NCBI GenBank assembly: GCA_947165435.1
Contig: CAMVAI010000006.1
Span: 1-64,000, forward strand
DNA: 64,000 nt
From: an uncultured Prevotella sp.
GTDB lineage: Bacteria > Bacteroidota > Bacteroidia > Bacteroidales > Bacteroidaceae
Direction: 5' to 3'
Made by a program: the position numbers and the translations under genes. The first letter of the stretch is position 1. Each line of letters opens with the position of its first letter. The notes below the pieces were generated by a model. That model saw nothing but the letters and a program-made list of their open reading frames with translations, was not told the origin of the DNA and did not search any database. Shown in pieces: positions 13,497-21,894 of the stretch.

Positions 13497-16319
13497 ATGA
13501 AATTAAGAAGAATTTTTGCAGCCTTCATGCTGACGTTCAGCATGACAGCCGTGGTGGCTCAGATGCAGATGCCGCCCATCCCCGTTGACCCTGCCGTACG
13601 CATAGGCAAGCTGGAGAACGGGCTGACTTACTACATCCGTCACAACGAATACCCGGAGCATGTGGCCAACTTCTACATCGCACAGCGCGTGGGCTCCATC
13701 AACGAGGACGAGACGCAGCGCGGACTGGCCCACTTCCTGGAGCACATGGCCTTCAACGGGTCGGAGCACTTCAAGGGCAACGGCATCATTGAGTTCACAC
13801 GCTCGCTGGGCGTGGAGTTCGGCAGCGACCTGAACGCCTATACGTCGATAGACCAGACGGTTTATCGCGTGTGCGACGTGCCCACCAAGCGTGCCACCGC
13901 CCTCGACTCGTGCCTGCTGATACTGAAGGACTGGTCGAACGGACTGCTGCTCGAAGCCGACGAGATAGACAAGGAGCGCGACGTGGTACACAACGAGTGG
14001 CGGTTGGGCGAAGGTCCGACGCAGCGCATGATTCAGCGTGCCCTGCCTAAGATTTACCCCGGCTCGAAGTACGGCGAGCGACTGCCCATCGGACTGATGT
14101 CGGTCATCGACAGTTTCAAGCCACAGACCCTGCGCGCCTATTACCAGAAGTGGTATCGCCCTGACAATCAGGCCATCATCGTGGTGGGCGATGTGGACGT
14201 GGACCACATGGAGGCCAAGATTCGCGAGCTGTTCAGCGGCATCAAGCTCGACCCCAACGCCCCGAAGGTGGTGGCAGAGCCCGTGCCCGATACGCCGCAG
14301 GCCATCTACGTTTTCGAGAAGGACAAGGAGATGCAGATGAGCCAGATATTCATCTCAATGAAACATGAGGCCACCAAGCCGGAAGAGAAGACAACAATGG
14401 CCTACCTGATACAAGACTACGTGGTGAGCGTCATTGCTGAGATGATGAACCAGCGCCTGTCGGAGATGACACAGGAGGAGTCGTGCCCCTTCTTCCAGGC
14501 CTTTGCCGACGACGGCGAATACTGGCTGTCGCGCACGAAGGATGCCTTCGAGCTGATAGGTGTGCCCAAGGAGGGCAAGGATATGGAGACCCTGCGCACC
14601 CTGTACCGCGAGGCCCGCAAGGCCCGTGAGTTCGGATTTACCGCCACGGAGTATGAGCGCGCCAAGGCCAACTACCTGAGCGGACTGGAGAAGCGATACA
14701 CCAACCGCGACAAGCGCAAGAACGCCGAGTTTGGCAACGCCTACCGCGACCACTACCTGAACAACGAACCCATTCCGCCGCTGGAGGTGCTCTACCAGAC
14801 CATGCAGCAGATAGCCCCCAACATTCCCGTGCAGGCCGTCAACCAGGTGGTACCCGAGCTGATTAGCGTCACCGACAGCAACCTGGTGGTGATGGAGATG
14901 GCCCAGGAGGCCGAGGGCAAGGTATATCCCACCGCTGAGGACATGGCTGCCGCCGTGGCTGCCGCCCGTACCGACAAGATTGAGGCCTACGTGGACAATG
15001 TGAAGAACGAGCCGCTGGTAGATGTGGCCGCTATCAAGCCCGGCAAGATTAAGAAGGAGAAAGAGAACACGCAGTTCGGATTTAAGGAGCTGACGCTGTC
15101 GAACGGAGCCACGGTGATACTGAAGAAGACCGACTTCAAGGACGACGAGGTGCAGATGCAGGCCTTCGCCATGGGTGGCAAGTCGATGTTCGGCCCTGCC
15201 GACTATACCAACCTGAAGGTGTTCGACGAGGTGATTGGCATGAGCGGTATCGGCAACTTCTCAAACAACGAGCTGACCAAGGCTCTGGCCGGCAAGGAGT
15301 GTAACGCCGATGCCAAGCTGGGCAATACCCGCCAGTATGTGACGGCACACTCTACGCCGAAGGACCTGGAGACGATGATGCAGATGCAGTATCTCTACTT
15401 CACCGCCATCAACAAGGACGAGAAGCAGTTCCAGAACCTGATGACCTCGCTCGACATGGCCCTGAAGAACAAGTCGCTGTCGCCCGATGCCGTCTTCTCC
15501 GACTCGCTGGCTGCCACCAGGTATGCTCACAATCCACGCTTCACCAACATTGACGTGAAGGACCTGAAGGACATCAACTACGACCGCATATTGGAGATAG
15601 CCAAAGACCGCTACAAGAATGCCGGACAGTTCACCTTCGTCTTCGTAGGCAACTTCGACGAGGCCGTGCTCCGTCCGCTCATCGAGCAGTACATCGCCTC
15701 GCTGCCTGCCACAAAGCAGAAGCCCGAGGACTTCAAGGAGGCACTGACACTCTACAAGGGTGAGGTGGTGAACAACTTCAAGGTGAAGACCGAGTCGCCC
15801 AAGGCCACGGCCTACATGTCGTGGTATGCCGACATGCCCTACACGCTGGACAACATCGTGAAGATTGACGCCGTGGGCCAGGTGCTGTCGATGATTTACC
15901 TGAAGACCATCCGCGAAGACGAGAGTGCTGCCTACAGCTGCGGTGCCTTCGGCGGATTCGACAACGGCAGCCATCAGCCCAAGGCCCAGCTGCAGGCCTA
16001 CTGCCCCATGAACCCCGACAAGCAGGAAACTGCCCTGCGGCTGATGCACGAGGGTATCCAGAACATGGCCAAGCAGGTAGATGCCGACCAGCTGAAGAAG
16101 GTGAAGGAGTACATGCTGAAGCAGATTGACGTGGATGCCAAGAAGAACAGCTACTGGGTGAACACCATCACCACATGGAAGGAGTACGGGCTGGACGTGC
16201 ATACCGACTACAAGAAGACCGTCGAAGCACTGACCACCGAATCGGTGCGTGACTTCCTGAACCAGCTGCTGAAGAGCGGCAACCACATGGAGGTTATCAT
16301 GCTGCCGGAAACCAAGTAG
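13497..16319 (+). CDS. M16-family (pitrilysin-like) zinc metallopeptidase, exported
   Basis: The 940-residue protein has a signal peptide (MKLRRIFAAFMLTFSMTAVV, cleavage near AQ). The zinc-binding inverted motif HFLEH is at residues 79-83 and the downstream ligand is in VVHNEW. A second, inactive-looking half starts near FGFKELTLSNGATVILKK and lacks the motif. The length fits the large double-domain periplasmic M16 proteases of Bacteroidales (PqqL-like). A role in degrading peptides in the periplasm is inferred. A promoter box (TATTTTTGCAC) precedes the gene by about 40 bp, and a strong terminator follows at 16354, so it is monocistronic. The ATG at 13497 gives the expected signal peptide. 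Confidence 0.9.
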   Translation: MKLRRIFAAFMLTFSMTAVVAQMQMPPIPVDPAVRIGKLENGLTYYIRHNEYPEHVANFYIAQRVGSINEDETQRGLAHFLEHMAFNGSEHFKGNGIIEFTRSLGVEFGSDLNAYTSIDQTVYRVCDVPTKRATALDSCLLILKDWSNGLLLEADEIDKERDVVHNEWRLGEGPTQRMIQRALPKIYPGSKYGERLPIGLMSVIDSFKPQTLRAYYQKWYRPDNQAIIVVGDVDVDHMEAKIRELFSGIKLDPNAPKVVAEPVPDTPQAIYVFEKDKEMQMSQIFISMKHEATKPEEKTTMAYLIQDYVVSVIAEMMNQRLSEMTQEESCPFFQAFADDGEYWLSRTKDAFELIGVPKEGKDMETLRTLYREARKAREFGFTATEYERAKANYLSGLEKRYTNRDKRKNAEFGNAYRDHYLNNEPIPPLEVLYQTMQQIAPNIPVQAVNQVVPELISVTDSNLVVMEMAQEAEGKVYPTAEDMAAAVAAARTDKIEAYVDNVKNEPLVDVAAIKPGKIKKEKENTQFGFKELTLSNGATVILKKTDFKDDEVQMQAFAMGGKSMFGPADYTNLKVFDEVIGMSGIGNFSNNELTKALAGKECNADAKLGNTRQYVTAHSTPKDLETMMQMQYLYFTAINKDEKQFQNLMTSLDMALKNKSLSPDAVFSDSLAATRYAHNPRFTNIDVKDLKDINYDRILEIAKDRYKNAGQFTFVFVGNFDEAVLRPLIEQYIASLPATKQKPEDFKEALTLYKGEVVNNFKVKTESPKATAYMSWYADMPYTLDNIVKIDAVGQVLSMIYLKTIREDESAAYSCGAFGGFDNGSHQPKAQLQAYCPMNPDKQETALRLMHEGIQNMAKQVDADQLKKVKEYMLKQIDVDAKKNSYWVNTITTWKEYGLDVHTDYKKTVEALTTESVRDFLNQLLKSGNHMEVIMLPETK

Positions 16320-16353
16320 TGTAGGGTAGAGACGTTCCGAAAGGAAACACATA

Positions 16354-16393
16354 AGCCCCCACATTCCGTGCGTTGACGCAGGAAGTGGGGGCT
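16354..16393 (+). terminator. Rho-independent terminator of the M16 gene
   Basis: AGCCCCCAC and GTGGGGGCT form the stem with a loop around CCGTGCGTTGACGCAGG, followed by TTTTTC. Confidence 0.85.
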
Positions 16394-16507
16394 TTTTCAT
16401 GCTCATTTAATTCTTCATTCTTCACTCTTCATTCTTCATTCCAATCTCATCTCCCATCCTCTCAACATGGCGAAGTAGTATTCTAAAACTTTAATTGAAA
16501 AACCTAA

Positions 16508-16563
16508 ATGTCAAAAGTGGGAAAGTGGGAAAGTGGGAAACTTCGCAAAGTGTTTCCGTTAGG
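16508..16563. repeat. Left direct repeat bounding the VirE island
   Basis: The sequence starts ATGTCAAAAGTGGGAAAGTG, with GGGAAAGT iterated, and continues to TGTTTCCGTTAG. It recurs at 30167-30229 with a 7-base insertion (GCGAAGC). Its right end overlaps the last codon and stop of the VirE-like gene. Confidence 0.7.
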
Positions 16564-19195
16564 GCAACTCATTCACTACCTTCCTGTACAATCCGTATTT
16601 CACCTTCTCCACCACCTTTTCATCCTGAAAGCGGATGATGGCTCTCGACGCTGCCGTCTTCGAACAGTTGAAGCAGTCTATAAACTGCTGTGAATTGAAC
16701 TCATCGGGCAACTTACGAAAGCACTCACTATAGCGGGTAGTGCGGCGACGCTGCACAAACTCCTTGTTCTGGTCGGCAAAATAGTTAAATGCCATTTCAC
16801 CGAAGAAGAACTGCTGGCATTTGTACTGAATCTCCATAGCCAGACGGCACAGACGGCGGTCTCTGTCATCCATCGTCAGGCTTCGCTTCTCCTGCCACTC
16901 ATCCCAATGACGCATCAGAATGAACGGAAGAGAGATACCGATGCCATAGTACGGAATACGCTTCAGCAGCGTTCTGTCTGCCTTATCGCCGTTAAACTCA
17001 GCAATCTCCATGTGAGCTGTCTGCCAGTCATAGGTCTCATCGTTCAGCGGTTCAATAGGCAGTTCACCTTCCACCCTGTCCAGTCGGTACGCCCACGTGC
17101 GGAGCGTCTCGTTGGCATCGGGGTCTACCTGTTGGTGCCGCTTCGCCATGCCCTTGTCAGGCAGAGGTATCACAGCCAGTCGCGTCGACATACCCGTACC
17201 AAAATTCCTTTGGTTCACCTTGCGGTGCAGGGCATACGGCGTACCCGTATAGATGAAGTTCCAATAGACGTTGAACATACCCGTTACAGACTCTTGGTTG
17301 GCATACATCTGTCCGTCCTGCTCGTTATGAAAGGCCTTCAATTCAAGAATCTCACGGTCCTTCCAGTCGCCACCCTTGTTCTGCTTGGTGACGTTATCCA
17401 ACTCCGCATCGAACGAGAACATGTGCAGGTTCAAGGGCTGTCCTTGGATAGTCTCTACAGCCGCATTCATGTGGCGGATAAACTCGCCGGTAGCCGTTCT
17501 TGCAGGATGAACACGAATACCTACCACAGGCCTTTTCAGAGCCTCTCCTTTCTGTGCCTTGGTAGAGGTGGTACGTTCCGTGCGACCTTCCTTGTATCGG
17601 TTCACCGCATCAATCAGACACTGGTCAGCCTGAATCATCGGGTCGGCAATCTTCTTGTAGAACTTCTCCACAATATTCTTGCCCGCACCCGGGTCGCCGA
17701 TGATGAAGATGCTGTAGTTCAGTCGCCTGACTATCTCAGGCTCGTACCAGAAATGGTAAAACGCCCTCGTCATCAGCGTCCCGAACAGCGCGGCACTACT
17801 AAACCACACCGCCGCCAGCTTATGCGGATGCACGTTCAGGAAAAGCTCCTTCATGCAGGGGTAATACTCCGCCATTTCCAGCAGCTCCTTTGCCCATTCT
17901 TCCAATGGCAGCACGGCGTAAACGTCGTTGTCGGCACCACCACCTGTCATTCCGAGCGAAGTCGAGGAATCTCCTGAGATCTCTCCACAAGGTCGAGATG
18001 ACAGGGCTCCGACCTTTTCCAGGGCTTTCACCACCTCGTCGGGCTTCTTCTGCCTATACCGCCAGCCCATAATCGAACTCACGGTGCCAGCCACGTCCTC
18101 GCCCTCGGCAGCAAGGTCTTGCACCCAGGGCAACGTCATCACCACCTCGGTAATCTTCGTCGGGTTTTTCCCGATAAGATATCGAAGATGATCCGTCAGT
18201 TCCACCAGCGTATCATGCCGATGGTTGGTGAGGTTCCTGCCCTCCATCCAAGCCTCGATGATTTTCGAGATGGGTACATCGTTGTACGTCACCACTTCCT
18301 GAGCATCCACCGTCCCGACAGTCTCAGACCCTTGTCCAGCTTTCGTATCGGCCACAGCAGCAGTCTTAGTAGGACCACTATGACCAGCGTGATACTCAGC
18401 ATTATACTTCTTGCCAAATTCTTCATTCTCATACGTAAACAGTTTTTCTTCGTTAATCAATAAGATGTCCTCACGGGTTGTCAGAAACGCCCCGCGACTG
18501 GCATCCTTACACGCTTCATCTGGGTTCAATCCCAGCTTCTGAGAGAATACCTTCTGATTGTCTATCAGGTTGCCTACAGCAGCATCTGCTATAAACACCA
18601 CCTTCAATCCGTGACCCGAAGGTGTTACATAAACCAAAAGAATGCGGGCCTTATCCTCATCGGATAATTTGGCATAAGCTTCATCCCATATCTCCCTCAC
18701 GGTCTTTCTACTCCCCTCGCCCTTTGGAGAGGGGTCGGGGGTGAGGCTATCAATGTGGTCGAAGTCTATCACGCACAAACCGTTCAGCCTGCACGCCGCC
18801 TGCTTTCTCCAGCAACCCAGTTTACCGCTTGCAGAAACGGTCTCGATATAGGTTGCAATGAAAATCACAAACGGCAACGACCTCTTCAGCGAGTCGCAAT
18901 ACGTCTGGAGCTTCTTTTCGACGGTGAGAGCCTTAAACACCTCACCCTTCGTCTTACCTCCTGCCACACGCTTATTGCTCGCCTCCTGCCCTTGGCAGTA
19001 CTTGATGAAATTCTCGTCACCGGTCCACTGTGCCAGCAACTCTGCGTTTCCCTCAAGAATGGAGGGCAGTGCCTCCCTCAGCCTGCGATGTTGAGTCGTA
19101 AGCCACTTGGTCTGGGCACTGTCCACCAAACTATTGAAGATTGCAGCGGTCACTATGGTTGTGGGCAAATCGAATCGCTGTTGATTACAAAACAT
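16559..19195 (-). CDS. VirE/BT4734-type N-terminal plus DUF3987-like ATPase protein
   Basis: The 878-residue protein resembles island-encoded VirE-domain proteins of Bacteroidales. An N-terminal BT4734/BF3469-like part has RLNGLCVIDFDH at about 137 and VTPSGHGLKVVF near 190-201, reminiscent of primase-polymerase cores. A DUF3987-like part follows, with a P-loop-like IIGDPGAGKN near residue 497 and an RNFGTGMSTRLAVIPLPD segment. A replication- or primase-like role on mobile DNA is inferred. Two stretches look foreign: TPDPSPKGEG near residues 150-164, and SSRPCGEISGDSSTSLGMT near 397-418. Each is encoded by a GC-rich palindromic repeat that keeps the frame. The start overlaps the upstream gene by 43 nt, so the genes at 19153 and 19725 probably form an operon with it. 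Confidence 0.75.
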   Translation of the reverse strand: MFCNQQRFDLPTTIVTAAIFNSLVDSAQTKWLTTQHRRLREALPSILEGNAELLAQWTGDENFIKYCQGQEASNKRVAGGKTKGEVFKALTVEKKLQTYCDSLKRSLPFVIFIATYIETVSASGKLGCWRKQAACRLNGLCVIDFDHIDSLTPDPSPKGEGSRKTVREIWDEAYAKLSDEDKARILLVYVTPSGHGLKVVFIADAAVGNLIDNQKVFSQKLGLNPDEACKDASRGAFLTTREDILLINEEKLFTYENEEFGKKYNAEYHAGHSGPTKTAAVADTKAGQGSETVGTVDAQEVVTYNDVPISKIIEAWMEGRNLTNHRHDTLVELTDHLRYLIGKNPTKITEVVMTLPWVQDLAAEGEDVAGTVSSIMGWRYRQKKPDEVVKALEKVGALSSRPCGEISGDSSTSLGMTGGGADNDVYAVLPLEEWAKELLEMAEYYPCMKELFLNVHPHKLAAVWFSSAALFGTLMTRAFYHFWYEPEIVRRLNYSIFIIGDPGAGKNIVEKFYKKIADPMIQADQCLIDAVNRYKEGRTERTTSTKAQKGEALKRPVVGIRVHPARTATGEFIRHMNAAVETIQGQPLNLHMFSFDAELDNVTKQNKGGDWKDREILELKAFHNEQDGQMYANQESVTGMFNVYWNFIYTGTPYALHRKVNQRNFGTGMSTRLAVIPLPDKGMAKRHQQVDPDANETLRTWAYRLDRVEGELPIEPLNDETYDWQTAHMEIAEFNGDKADRTLLKRIPYYGIGISLPFILMRHWDEWQEKRSLTMDDRDRRLCRLAMEIQYKCQQFFFGEMAFNYFADQNKEFVQRRRTTRYSECFRKLPDEFNSQQFIDCFNCSKTAASRAIIRFQDEKVVEKVKYGLYRKVVNELP
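17943..18005. repeat. In-frame palindromic repeat insertion 2 in the VirE-like gene
   Basis: The 63-bp segment has perfect 8-bp ends (CCTGTCAT and ATGACAGG) and internal symmetry (CGAAGTCGAGG and AAGGTCGAG). It codes for 21 in-frame residues (SSRPCGEISGDSSTSLGMT and neighbours). The complementary reading gives the ERSRGIS string that I know from scattered palindromic repeats in many genomes. Confidence 0.7.
18711..18746. repeat. In-frame palindromic repeat insertion 1 in the VirE-like gene
   Basis: It contains CCCCTCGCCCTTTGGAGAGG, a short palindrome, followed by GGTCGGGGGTGAGG. On the coding strand it gives TPDPSPKGEG, a recognisable product of a widespread intergenic repeat in Bacteroidetes. 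Confidence 0.7.
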
Positions 19196-19689
19196 TTGTC
19201 AATCTTGCTTGTCAGTGTGTACAGCTCTCTCCTTACGTCTATCAGTCCTTTAGCCTCGAATGTGAGCCAGGCCACCACCTTGTGCTCCTTTGCCGCAAAG
19301 CGTACCTTCACGTTGTCCTCATCCAGCAGGAACTCCCCCTCAGGCATCTGCGGCTCCTCAATCTCCATGTCCTTCGTCAGCTTTGCCAACTCCTTGTGGA
19401 AGAAAGCCACCTTGTCGGGCACGTCCTCAGGACATTTCAGTTCGATACACGTCAGCGGGTTCTTACCCGAGGTAATATACCGCTTCGACTTACCCACCTT
19501 CTTCACGTCCTTCTGACTGGGCTCTCCCTGAGCCTGTGGGTCCACCTCAATCGAGCCGTCATCATAGATGCGGGTGTTCGACTTGAACGACTTCTGCAGC
19601 TTCCGTCTTGTGGACTTCTGCTGGGCAGAATCTTTTAACTCTTCACTTTTTTTCATGTCTTCTAAAAGTTCTAAATATTCCAGCGTCAT
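19153..19689 (-). CDS. Hypothetical charged protein upstream of the VirE-like gene
   Basis: The 178-residue product is highly charged, with a Lys-rich N-terminal half (MKKSEELKDSAQQKSTRRKL) and an acidic centre (KDMEIEEPQMPEGEFLLDED). No transmembrane segment, signal peptide or known motif is visible. Its 3' end overlaps the start of the VirE-like gene by 43 nt. The linkage suggests a role alongside that protein, perhaps as an adaptor or DNA-binding partner, but this is inference only. The ATG at 19689 is the first in the frame. Confidence 0.6.
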   Translation of the reverse strand: MTLEYLELLEDMKKSEELKDSAQQKSTRRKLQKSFKSNTRIYDDGSIEVDPQAQGEPSQKDVKKVGKSKRYITSGKNPLTCIELKCPEDVPDKVAFFHKELAKLTKDMEIEEPQMPEGEFLLDEDNVKVRFAAKEHKVVAWLTFEAKGLIDVRRELYTLTSKIDKCFVINSDSICPQP

Positions 19690-19724
19690 CCTTTATTCCT
19701 CTTCCTTATACCCATGCGGCCTGC

Positions 19725-20018
19725 TTATTTGATATTAATCTTATCCACGTAGATTGTCGTAGCCTGCATGGCCTCACCGGTCTGCTGCGAGTTCCACTCG
19801 CGAACCACCATAGAGCACTGCACCTTGTAAAGATGCATGGGGTCGAACTTCGGGCAGTTCACCGCCCTTTCGCCCGTAATCTCACCGAGGAACGAGTCCG
19901 TTCCGTCCGTCAACTTGAGCATCACAGAGTTTATCACCTTCTGCTCGCCCGTCTTCTTGTCGGTGTACTGACGTGTAATCAGTCCCGACTGATTCAAAAT
20001 TCTAACTGTTGCTTCCAT
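19725..20018 (-). CDS. Hypothetical small beta-rich protein (97 aa), possible ssDNA-binding type
   Basis: The product starts MEATVRILNQSGLITRQYTD and contains VMLKLTDGTDSFLGEITGE, an alternating strand pattern that could form an OB-like barrel, and ends ATTIYVDKINIK. It has no catalytic motif. It is the first gene of the apparent three-gene operon ending in the VirE-like gene. Its leader is unusually long (about 340 nt from the likely promoter at 20355-20386) and contains a terminator-like hairpin at 20181-20221, so attenuation is possible. The single-stranded-DNA suggestion rests on fold impression and context only. Confidence 0.6.
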   Translation of the reverse strand: MEATVRILNQSGLITRQYTDKKTGEQKVINSVMLKLTDGTDSFLGEITGERAVNCPKFDPMHLYKVQCSMVVREWNSQQTGEAMQATTIYVDKINIK

Positions 20019-20180
20019 AAAATATCAACTTTTATTTTTCAACTGTCCTTATATCCTCATCCTTATATCCTCAACTCTCAACTGTCAACTCAAAACAGTC
20101 ATAACGAACTACCACTCATAGTGGCCATCTTTTTTTCTTCTTTCATATTCCTTAGTATTAAATTAATGTACATGTATAAC

Positions 20181-20221
20181 AAAAACTGCCGTGTCCTCAC
20201 GACAGGGCAGGGTTCGGCAGT
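20181..20221 (-). terminator. Terminator-like hairpin in the leader of the VirE operon
   Basis: On the minus strand ACTGCCG pairs with CGGCAGT, with an inner TGTC-GTGAG-GACA stem and a 10-nt bulge, followed directly by TTTTTG. It sits between the promoter and the first gene, so it could act as an attenuator or a conserved leader RNA. Confidence 0.55.
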
Positions 20222-20354
20222 CCGCTGACCGCCAAATGTCAGTATTAACAACCAATCAAAACAAAAGTATGAAAAACACAGATTTTTATTCGAAGTGTAA
20301 GTTGTAACCAATAAGTCAAAGAGCGTACCTTCGAGGGATGAGATTTTCCCTTTC

Positions 20355-20386
20355 GGCACTGCAAAGTTACGATGCTTTTTTCAAAC
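20355..20386 (-). promoter_or_regulatory. Promoter of the VirE operon
   Basis: The minus-strand box TAACTTTGCA (TAACTTTG at 20362-20369) has a TTTG element about 13 bases upstream (20382-20385), matching the Bacteroidales housekeeping promoter. The transcribed leader of about 340 nt before the gene at 20018 has no convincing gene besides the hairpin. Confidence 0.6.
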
Positions 20387-20503
20387 AATATAGGAATAAT
20401 ATATACGAAAAGCCCTCATTATCAGGCGATAACGAGAGCAACGAGAAAGAAAGAGAAAGAAAGAGATTTTGCAACGAGATAAACGAGAAACCGAGCTACC
20501 CGT

Positions 20504-21118
20504 TTATCCGTTATAAGGCATCGAATCTCCTAAATCTCTACCTATTTTTTCACAGATGGATTTATCAGGATGGTCATCACCCCACTTCTTATATCCTTCC
20601 CTTGAAATTCGATTAAGACGGTTATGTTTGTCGGTAACAGCACTCACAATTTTTTTGAGTTCCTCTTCATCCGCCACCTCAAGTAACCCCCATGCTATTA
20701 GAGCCCTTACAAATGCTTTATGAGAGTTTCGCCTATTGAGCTGTTTATGGTCAAACAACGTAATCTCTATCAGGGCAAGGTTGGCGTAGGAGCCTTTATA
20801 GTAGTCTCGAATAATATCTGCTACTTTCAACTTAACAAAATCGTAGGTGAATTTGAAACACTTAGCCACCTCGCTTTCAGGAACAACTAATTTCGGTTTT
20901 GGCGTTTCGTTACCTGCTGGTGCATTATCTGCGATTCCCTGTACCGGATCCACCACCTCTTTTCCCTTCACCTCTTCATATTCAGCATCTTCGGCATCGT
21001 CTTTGAAGAAATTACTAATCAAATCCTTCAAAACGCTTTCCGACACCGTACCAATATTAATCTCCTTGTGGTGATCGTTATGTATAGCACCTGCATCATA
21101 ATGGTTTCTCTCGCTCAT
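20504..21118 (-). CDS. Hypothetical protein, third gene of an unknown three-gene operon
   Basis: The 204-residue product begins MSERNHYDAGAIHNDHHKEI, then NIGTVSESVLKDLISNFF, an acidic linker (DDAEDAEYEEVKGKEV), and from about residue 80 a helical domain (VAKCFKFTYDFVKLKVADII, LNRRNSHKAFVRALIAWGLL). No signal peptide or membrane helix is present. I do not recognise the family. The N-terminal His/Asp/Asn-rich start resembles short leaders seen on other Bacteroidales island proteins, a weak impression. It overlaps the upstream gene by 4 nt (ATGA), so the two are translationally coupled. The DNA is more AT-rich than the flanking core genes. Confidence 0.65.
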   Translation of the reverse strand: MSERNHYDAGAIHNDHHKEINIGTVSESVLKDLISNFFKDDAEDAEYEEVKGKEVVDPVQGIADNAPAGNETPKPKLVVPESEVAKCFKFTYDFVKLKVADIIRDYYKGSYANLALIEITLFDHKQLNRRNSHKAFVRALIAWGLLEVADEEELKKIVSAVTDKHNRLNRISREGYKKWGDDHPDKSICEKIGRDLGDSMPYNG

Positions 21119-21894
21119 ACCTTTGCCTCCAACAGTTTTTTTATCTCCATTATCTCTGGGAGATTCATATTCTTACTCTTATCCTCATGCGTTGAGCCAT
21201 TTGCATAATAGTGCTCTATCTTCTTGGCTATTTCATACAGATTGTGGCTCTTAGTCTTGATGCCGTCCAGCAACTTTTCAAGCTGACTTGAATAGATGCC
21301 ATGATGCTTTATGTTAATTCCCAAAACCAGCAACACCACACTTTTCAAATCATCAGGTGAGTAAAGCAAAGCATTGTCAACCAGTTCATTGATGACCTCC
21401 AATCCTGTGGGTGCGTCCTCACACGATTCCACCTGCGTCAACTGGTACTCAAGTATATTTACCCGATACTCCAGCAGATCTTCGTCATTCTCACTGACAG
21501 ACACCCGCTGCTTCATCACCTCATAAAGCGGATTCTCCCTCAATACAGCCACAGCGTATGCCGTAGCCTTTTTCACCTTGTCATCCGTAACTGTCAGTGG
21601 AGCCAGCCTATAGACAGCAGACAACAGTATCAGGAAATCCGCATTGCGTTCACCGGCAGTCTGTTCCTTCAGTTCCTCAATGATTATCGGCATCTCAAAC
21701 TTCGGCACATTCACCTGCCTGATCTTGTCACTCAGCGTGATTGCCTCCTGCCAAACCTGTTCTGGTGGCAGTTCCTGCCAACTCTCGTGCCGCCATTTAA
21801 GCGGTTCGTACAGGAAGGGATATACGTTGTTCCCCCTCTCCGTCAGATACCGCAGCGACAGTTTACGAGCCTGTTCCTTGGTGATTCTTTCCAT
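21115..21894 (-). CDS. Hypothetical helical protein, second gene of the unknown operon
   Basis: The 259-residue product is almost all alpha-helix by composition. Landmarks are SLRYLTERGNNVYPFLYEPL near the start, a middle RNADFLILLSAVYRLAPLTV and a C-terminal LEKLLDGIKTKSHNLYEIAK, then EIMEIKKLLEAKV. There is no catalytic signature, signal peptide or transmembrane helix. Its start shares one base with the stop of the 337-residue gene (TAATG), and its end overlaps the 204-residue gene by 4 nt. These tight junctions make it very likely that the three proteins act in one complex or pathway. The family is not recognised. Confidence 0.65.
   Translation of the reverse strand: MERITKEQARKLSLRYLTERGNNVYPFLYEPLKWRHESWQELPPEQVWQEAITLSDKIRQVNVPKFEMPIIIEELKEQTAGERNADFLILLSAVYRLAPLTVTDDKVKKATAYAVAVLRENPLYEVMKQRVSVSENDEDLLEYRVNILEYQLTQVESCEDAPTGLEVINELVDNALLYSPDDLKSVVLLVLGINIKHHGIYSSQLEKLLDGIKTKSHNLYEIAKKIEHYYANGSTHEDKSKNMNLPEIMEIKKLLEAKV

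Noticed and set aside
16907..17977. Plus-strand open frame of 356 codons
   Set aside because: It is antisense to the VirE-like gene; the apparent CHSERSRGIS end is just the palindromic repeat read on the other strand.
20099..20359. Minus-strand frame of 86 codons in the VirE operon leader
   Set aside because: It starts inside the promoter-proximal leader and runs through the terminator-like hairpin; composition does not look like a protein.
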